From the NCBI GenBank assembly GCA_039621445.1, contig CP154956.1:29518667-29582666 (forward strand): a stretch of DNA of 64,000 nucleotides, written 5' to 3'. Below, piece after piece: positions 1-64,000 of this stretch; the first letter of the stretch is position 1; every line of letters begins with the position of its first letter. Below the pieces are notes generated by a model. The model saw only the letters and a program-made list of their open reading frames with translations. It searched no databases and had not been told where the DNA came from. Both the position numbers and the translations under genes were made by a program. The DNA comes from Euglena gracilis. Lineage: Eukaryota > Euglenida > Euglenophyceae > Euglenales.

Positions 1-27
1 GTGTGTGTGTGTGTGTGTGTGTGTGTG
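1..27. repeat. (GT)n microsatellite at window edge
   Basis: Thirteen GT dinucleotides in a row run off the left edge, so the full array length is unknown. Confidence 0.95.
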
Positions 28-112
28 CCGTGCCACAGCGCGGGGAGGGGGACGGGGCGGCCACACCGCGGGAGAGGAGTGCGCTGAGGGGCCCCCAGCC
101 CCGCAGCCCCGC

Positions 113-7386
<7,274 letters not shown>

Positions 7387-9743
7387 GCGTCACAATGGGG
7401 CGTGCGGGGCACCCAGCAGCAGGCGGCGTCTGGGCGGAGGCACGGGAGAGGGCAACCATCCCCCCCCCCCACTCCCATTCCCCATGCCAGCCAACTGATT
7501 GCCATCCAAGTGAGGAGCTTGTTCCGGAGTATTTCATTGGCTGGCCGCTTCCCTGTCACCATACTGCACAAACACCTGATTGCAAGTCGGAAGAGGCATC
7601 GGGCACCAAAACCCTGGGCTGCATGCTTGGGTAAAAAACGTGCTCTGGCCTTCTTTACCCGCAGGCCGGGAAAATCCCTGGCTTGCTGATTCCAGCTGTG
7701 AGACGAAGGCAACGTGGAAGACGTGGGGAACGGCGCCGGGGAATTTCTGCCGCTGGTGAATGGCTTGAGTTCATTCCACTCTCGGGCGAGCAGGACTTCC
7801 GAAAAGCCGGGATGCGCACGGGCGTCTGGTCCGAATGAAAAGCCGCCCGATCGAATCAAAATGGACGGCATTCTGGGAGAGGAGTACTCGCAGAGGGGAA
7901 GAGGTCAGGGGGGGCTGGGGGAGGCAGCGGCTCAGTCAAACGGTTTGGACTTGGGGTAGCCGGCCGACCAGGGACAAGGGAAACTGTGGTCATGTTGGAC
8001 ATTTCGAACTTTGAGCAGTTTGTGTGGGGGGGGGCGTCTGGGTTGCAGAGCCAGAAGAGTCCCCCAAGAAAAGACCAGAAATGCATCTCAATGAATGCCA
8101 GGACAAAAAGTAATGCGGCACAGCAGGCCAGGAAAACGTGCCATTTGTTGGAAGTTGAAAAATCTTTTTTTGAGTTGCTCAAGAAGAACGACTCCACCTA
8201 CATTAAAGCTTTACTGAAAAGACGGGGGTTGAGAAGACAGCAGGCGCATCCCCGCTTGTTGTGCTAGACAAAATGCACCGCGGTCAGACTGGAACCCAAT
8301 ACTCTGTTGTCTGTGACACACTGGCCGGGGGTCGGGGTTCTCATAGTTCACCTATTGTTTCTGCTGCATTTGCCTGAACGTCGGGAGGGGAATCCTTCTC
8401 TGGAGGGGCAGGGCAATGCTGCCCAGTCGGCCAGCTGGCTGGTCGGGGAGGCATGCGACGGATACGTGACAGGTGTGTGACATGCGTGGCATACGTGACA
8501 TGCGTGACACACGCGTGCGACAAAGTCAGGAGGGAGGGAGGGTGGGGGCTGCTGTGTACCGCGTTCGACGACGGCATGGTGGGGTGAGGTCAGCGTGGCG
8601 GCCGGGGTTTCAGCCTGAAAGTCCCTCGAACTGTCCCGGCCTCTGAATGAGCATCCTCCCCAATGTGCAGGACTGAGTGTGCCAAAATGCGAGGGACAGT
8701 GCTGGGCCTGTGCGATACCGAGTGCATTGAATGCACAGAAGGTAAACTGCCGAACGGATGAGCAGACACCCCCAAGGAGGACAAAGAGGGTAGCCCTTCC
8801 AAAGGCGGGGGGGAGCAGAATAAATGCAGCATGGAGCCTCAAAAAATGAACCAAAAATAATCACAAAAACAACACAAAAACATACAAAACGTTGCCTGGG
8901 AAATGGAGATGTAAAATAATGAGTTAATGTAAATAAAGAAGGCAATGAAAATAATTACTATAACAAGTACAATAAAAATAATGACGGAATGAAAATAATG
9001 GAGACAAAAAATGCAATGAAGGTTAAGAGGTGATGACGGAGGCAATGATCTTAGTACAACCAAAGAAACACCCAAAATAAGATTTTTGTGCTTTAAAGAA
9101 CATGCTGATCCCAAAATGTCCATTTCCCCTAAAAAATCATAAAAACAATTCAGAAAAAACGTTGTAACAGTGGAAAATCTGGCCCAAAAATGCGCAGATT
9201 TTCTCAATCGAAACCACTCTTCAGAAACTCTCTCTCACAAAAACCCACATAATCTGCCGAAAAAAAAACACGAAAACACCTGCTTAAAAAAATTCGTTTA
9301 CCCACCCTTCTGCCAAGAGGCCTGAATGTCTCCTTGGGTTGGGGGGTTCTGCGCGCGTGTGGTGATGAGTCCTTTTGGGTCGAAGGGGCCTTCGCCGTGG
9401 GGCGGCCCATGGCCCCATAGGTGTGCTGCAACTCGACCAGTGCGGTCCCGGCCATCGGTTTGCTCAGTGTTTGGGCAGTGTGTGGGGGAACGGGCTTTGC
9501 CGAAATGGAGCGGGAGATTCAGTGTGGAAGTCGGGCGGAGCAAGAGCTGGTGGAAGTTGGAAGTTCTCGAATGCATTCAGATGGTTGTTTTTTGAGTTCT
9601 TGATATTTTTTTGAGCCGATTTTGGACACCCAGTTAGCCCTGCCCTGATTTTTTGCCCCGCTCATCACCGTGAGCAGACGAGTGTGGCACAACCAGACCC
9701 CCCCCCCCCCCGTCATTGGCGATTGGCCTCCTCAGCAGTCGCC
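7387..9743. other. Probable intergenic region between genes 1 and 2
   Basis: About 2.4 kb without a recognisable exon. It includes a TGACATGCGTGACA-type degenerate repeat (8465-8520) and an A-rich, GC-poor stretch (8820-9300). Its size matches the other gaps between genes in the window. Confidence 0.45.
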
Positions 9744-19565
<9,822 letters not shown>

Positions 19566-20080
19566 CGCGGCGGGGGGGGGGGACGGCGGGGCACGGCCAG
19601 GCCAAGGCAGGCGCCTCCCCCGGCCGCCGGCGCCGGGGAAGGGCGGGGTTGGGGGTGCGGGCCAAGCACCTCTGATCACTTGTCAGGGCAATCACGGGAG
19701 GGGGGCAGCGCATTGGGAGGCAATCCCTGGACGGCGCCGATTTGAAGCGCAACCCCCCCCCCCTCCTTTACCCTCCAATGGGGAAGGCCTCCCTGGCCAG
19801 AACCAAGCACCTCGGATGATGCTGGGCTATGCTGAGGGGTCGACCTAAAAGGCTGAATGGGACACGGACGTGGAGAAGCACACAAGTTGGGATGGAAATA
19901 TCTAACACTGTGCGACATCAACACGTATCTGTACGAGAGAATAACACCAGTGATTGCCTTGTCCTGGGCACTCACCGACCAATCTCGGGAACTTCGTCGG
20001 CCATGCCCGCGGCTGGCCTGCGGGACGTAGAGAGCATTAATATAGATAGAGGGGACGTTGGGGAAAGCCCCAGGGGGCCA

Positions 20081-20450
20081 GTACCCCCCCCCCCCCTATG
20101 TCCAATGACCGGTAACCTCTGTCCTCTGACCGGGGGGGTGGTCGTTGGACATGGGGTCAAAAGAAAGTTGGTGGGTACCCGGGTCCCTACCCACCCAAAA
20201 ATGCCCAAATTTTCCCTTCGGGCGCTTTGCGCCGAAAATTTTGGGCAATTTTGACAAATTTTTGTCCAAAAAGTGTCAAAAATGGCATTTTGGCCAAATT
20301 TTTGGCCAATTTTTGGGCAAAATTTTTCGTCCCGGCGCTTCATGCCGGGACCAAAAATTTGGTCAAACCTCCGAAAAGGTGTCCTCTGACCGGGGGGGGG
20401 GTGGTCATTGGACATAGGGGGGTCGTTGGACATAGGGGGGGGGGTAGTAC
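20081..20450. mobile_element. 370-bp foldback (MITE-like) element, family F3
   Basis: The left end (GTACC plus a C run, then TATGTCCAATGACC) is mirrored by GGTCATTGGACATAGGG and a G run with GTAGTAC on the right. Subterminal CCTCTGACCGG units face inward at both ends. The interior is TTTTGGCC-rich with two small GC hairpins (20212-20237 and 20329-20352). There is no reading frame. Confidence 0.7.
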
Positions 20451-20457
20451 AAGGCTG

Positions 20458-20592
<135 letters not shown>

Positions 20593-21449
20593 AGGCCTTT
20601 GCTCAAGGACCCCAAGGGTCCACTGGCTAGCTATTTTGCTAGACACTGAAAAAAGGAACAGGCTAGACCCCTCCGCCCCCGGGGGGGGGGGTCCCTGACT
20701 GGAAAAAAAAATTCCTCCGGCGGGGTGAGCCCACAAGGATTTCCACTAGCCAAATTTGGACTAACCGCAACCCCCCCGGCGGGGAATTGCGAACACTTAA
20801 CCAATGGCCTGACACGCACGTACACACCCAACACACCCAACAAATGCTCAGTGCCCAATTGTCTGCAGGCCAAAATTAAACGGTTGAGCGTTTCAAGCAC
20901 AGCCAAAAACTTGAAGAAATTCTCGAAGCTTCAACCCTGAACCAGATGAAAAAAGTAAATTTGATTTGTTTCCAAGTGACTGCAAGTCAATAGGTTGTGA
21001 TTCATTGAGCAAAAAGTCCATTTTGGGACTTTTTTTTGTGCGTCCCTGATAAACGCGCCTGATACGTGCGCCTAATGGTTTGTCCCTGAAAACCACACTC
21101 CCTGCACTTATGGGGGGAATACACCCAAAATTTACCAAGTCGGCCTAGAAGTCTGCAGCAGCCTACGTCACACACATGCACACATGCAGCGGTATGAGGG
21201 ATCACCGCAGGGGAAAGCGAAGTCTCAAAAGCACCGTCGACATGATGAGAAGGAAACAACACAACAACAGGGCCAGGTGGGGGCTATGAACAAACGTCGG
21301 AAGGCAACGTGAAACCTCAATGGAGGGTGTGCCATAAAATACACAGTGCTCTCCTCCTTGCGCGCTGTCGGGAGATGAGAGTTTGGGTCCGTGGGCGGAG
21401 GCCGGCAACCACCCAAAACATCAGGTCCCGAATTGCTCTCCGCCGCGGT

Positions 21450-37691
<16,242 letters not shown>

Positions 37692-37737
37692 CGGGAGGCC
37701 GGGGACCGCGCCGGCAGGCAGGCGGCCGCGGTTGGTG

Positions 37738-37775
37738 ACGCCTGTGGAGGGGAGAGACGGGGGTGTCCTCCTCCC
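37738..37775 (-). promoter_or_regulatory. Polypyrimidine tract and AG acceptor upstream of the carbamoyltransferase start
   Basis: On the sense strand GTCTCTCCCCTCCACAG lies about 51 bases before ATG 37691. It could be the acceptor for a spliced leader (known in dinoflagellates) or for a 5'UTR intron; sequence alone cannot tell. Confidence 0.4.
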
Positions 37776-38450
37776 CCAAAGAGGACCGGGTCCGTTTTTT
37801 GAGTTCGTTGCTGGAAGGGGGGGGTCTGATTTTGAGTGTTTTGTAGACCGATGCGGGACCGCAAAAATGAAATTTTTTTGGTTCCCCCCAAAAAAACAAG
37901 CTGCACTTATAAATTACATTCCCTTTCTACACTTCGTGCCATGTCTAAATTGGGTTACACTCAGATTCACAAGACTTTTTGATCTCGATGCCTTCCACAA
38001 AATCAGCAGGTACATCGATATCCTTCTGTAATTAGAAGCTTGGCACTTTCCTTTTGACTTTTTTGCCCACCATCTCTGGCTCTGGGGTGTCTGGAGTGTA
38101 TTTATTTTTGGAGGGGTCTTGCTGTTTTGGGAAATTAAGTGGGCGTGTAGACCCCTAACGCAGGTTCCGCTTCGCTAACAGATCATACGGCCCCCATGCA
38201 TATAGACATATATCTTACCGTTTTGGCGGCTGGCTGCCCTCTGCACCGACGCTGACGCTTGGCTGGCTCACTCGCCCTGGGGGGTGTGTGTGATTCCTTC
38301 TGGCTCAAGAAATCTGTCAGGATGTCCACTGCTTTCCTTGTTCCCTGGAAGCCATTTACCCAAAAGCACCTGCCTCGCCCTCACAAGCGGCTCTGGAAAA
38401 GGATGAGAATGTTAGGGTTGGGAGTGTATGTGCATGGTGCGTGCATACGT

Positions 38451-38487
<37 letters not shown>

Positions 38488-39683
38488 ATGGAGGCTTTGG
38501 ATAATTTGCTGGCAGAGTCAATGCCCTCCCCAAAATATTAATCTTTGGTGCAGTCACCTGAGTTTGAAAAGGCAGATGTCCCCCCCCCCCCCAGAATAAA
38601 AAAACACCCAAATACCCCCCAAATGTAAACCCCTTGTCTGTACCAACACAGAAGGCGGAGGGGCAATTGTGTCCCGCTCACATCATTCCGCACCGCAGTA
38701 AAGCGTCACCTGGGGGTCACGGAAGACAACAGGAAGGGGCAGTCTAGGGGCAACGAACCACACGCCACAAGCCCTCTGGAGCCAAAACTCCTCTTATCCC
38801 CTTCATCGAGATGGTGGGGAGTGAAATCTGCCACGACACAACACCACTGGGGGGGTGGTAGGACCACAGGGATGGAAGCCTTTTAGTGTGATGGCGGCTG
38901 CCTGTTTGGTGCATGCCTGTCTGCCCACAACCCCCACTCATGCGGCGCAAAGATGATCAATCCTTCAAATATTCAAGCGTTCTTTTTGTGCAGTCCAATT
39001 CAATAAATCAACATCATAAAGCACGTGAACTTGTTCGCAAGATTTTTTTCCCACAAAATTTCTTTTTCCTTTGGCGTTTCAGCTTTGTCCCCTCGCCTGT
39101 GTGACAAAAAATACCACTCACCAAGACCCATCCCACCTTCGTGCCAGGGGCCTTGCTGCCGAAGGGCAGGGTAGGGCAAGGCAGGGTAGGAGAGGGAGGG
39201 AGGGGGCGGGAATAATTACACAGGCCGGTCCGGGTGGCCGGCGGGGGGGGGGGGGGGGGGGGCGGAGCCGCCGGGCGTGCGGTACGTGCAGGCAGGGGGG
39301 CAGCGGCCTGGCTCGGAGCACAACTGGCGTTGTGGGCAGGCGGGTGGGAGAGGCAACACAACCCCGGCAGGACGGACTGGGACCGCGGAAACGATGGACC
39401 GTGAGGGGGCTGGGCTGACCACGAAATGCGGCTGCGGCCGACCCCACAGCAGTGACGTTGCCCCCCTGTCCTGAGGAAGGCTTGGGCGATGCGGCGCAAA
39501 AACGTGACCGTGGGGTTGGAAAGCACAATCAACGCCGCATATCCCCGGTCTTCTGCGGCCACCCCTTGCGTGGGCTGTGGCTGGTTCTCCGTGGAGCAGG
39601 GAGGCTGCCCACATCCCCCGGCACACGGACGGGGGACGGGAGGTCGAGGTCGCTGCATTTGTGCGGGGGACACAGGGGTCGGG
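37776..39683. other. Intergenic region between genes 3 and 4
   Basis: About 1.9 kb without recognisable exons. A (TG)n array lies at 38454-38486 and a G run at 39244-39262; the rest is unremarkable single-copy-looking sequence. Confidence 0.5.
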
Positions 39684-63953
<24,270 letters not shown>

Positions 63954-64000
63954 GGAGCCGTCCCCCGGCCCACGGGCCCCCCCTCCCGGCGGGGGTCAGC

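Noticed and set aside
39240-39420. GC-rich block as an exon
   Set aside because: Either strand gives Gly/Arg/Pro-rich frames around a G run with no balanced frame or clear splice sites; it lies between a confirmed stop and a confirmed start.

Overview
The window looks like nuclear DNA of a eukaryote with small GC-rich exons (about 60 to 200 bp) scattered in long introns that are full of simple repeats, C/G homopolymer runs and palindromic elements. Every exon I could recognise reads on the minus strand, and successive genes follow one another with gaps of about 2 kb (19566-21449, 37692-39683, probably 7387-9743). Together with an alveolin-like (VEK/VPV repeat) cytoskeletal protein and splice donors that are often not GT, this suggests an alveolate, most likely a dinoflagellate. 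That assignment is inference; no rRNA, organelle gene or spliced-leader gene is present to confirm it. Exon ends are approximate unless a start, a stop or a clear splice site is named. Layout, following transcription from right to left. (1) 63953 to 39684: a run of Pro/Ala-rich, charged and coiled-coil exons that includes three alveolin-type exons at 47.4, 46.5 and 45.8 kb and ends at a TGA at 39684. It may be one long gene or several; an ATG-led exon at 59577 is a possible internal gene start. (2) 37691 to 21450: a gene that looks complete, with about 16 exons, for a NodU/CmcH-family O-carbamoyltransferase of about 550 residues carrying an N-terminal signal or anchor segment. Exons run from an ATG at 37691 to a TAG at 21450 and collinearly cover the whole family. 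(3) 19565 to 9744: an unrecognised gene starting with ATG at 19565, with one membrane-like exon and two candidate stops (11551 or 9744). (4) 7386 to beyond the left edge: an unrecognised gene, at least six exons, two of them hydrophobic/aromatic. The rest is repeats: (CA/TG)n, (ATCT)n, (CCCA)n, (TTA/TTTA)n and TGTGT-type arrays; two ~160-200 bp tandem satellites at 40.7-42.3 kb; and several families of short foldback elements whose ends are long C tracts (G tracts at the other end), often with a small GGCGC-loop-GCGCC hairpin inside. Two matched copies of one family (316 and 318 bp) lie at 5230 and 51250 in opposite orientation. The neighbouring genes show no obvious shared pathway, as is common in unidirectional dinoflagellate gene arrays. 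I saw no tRNA, rRNA, CRISPR or protein-coding transposon.
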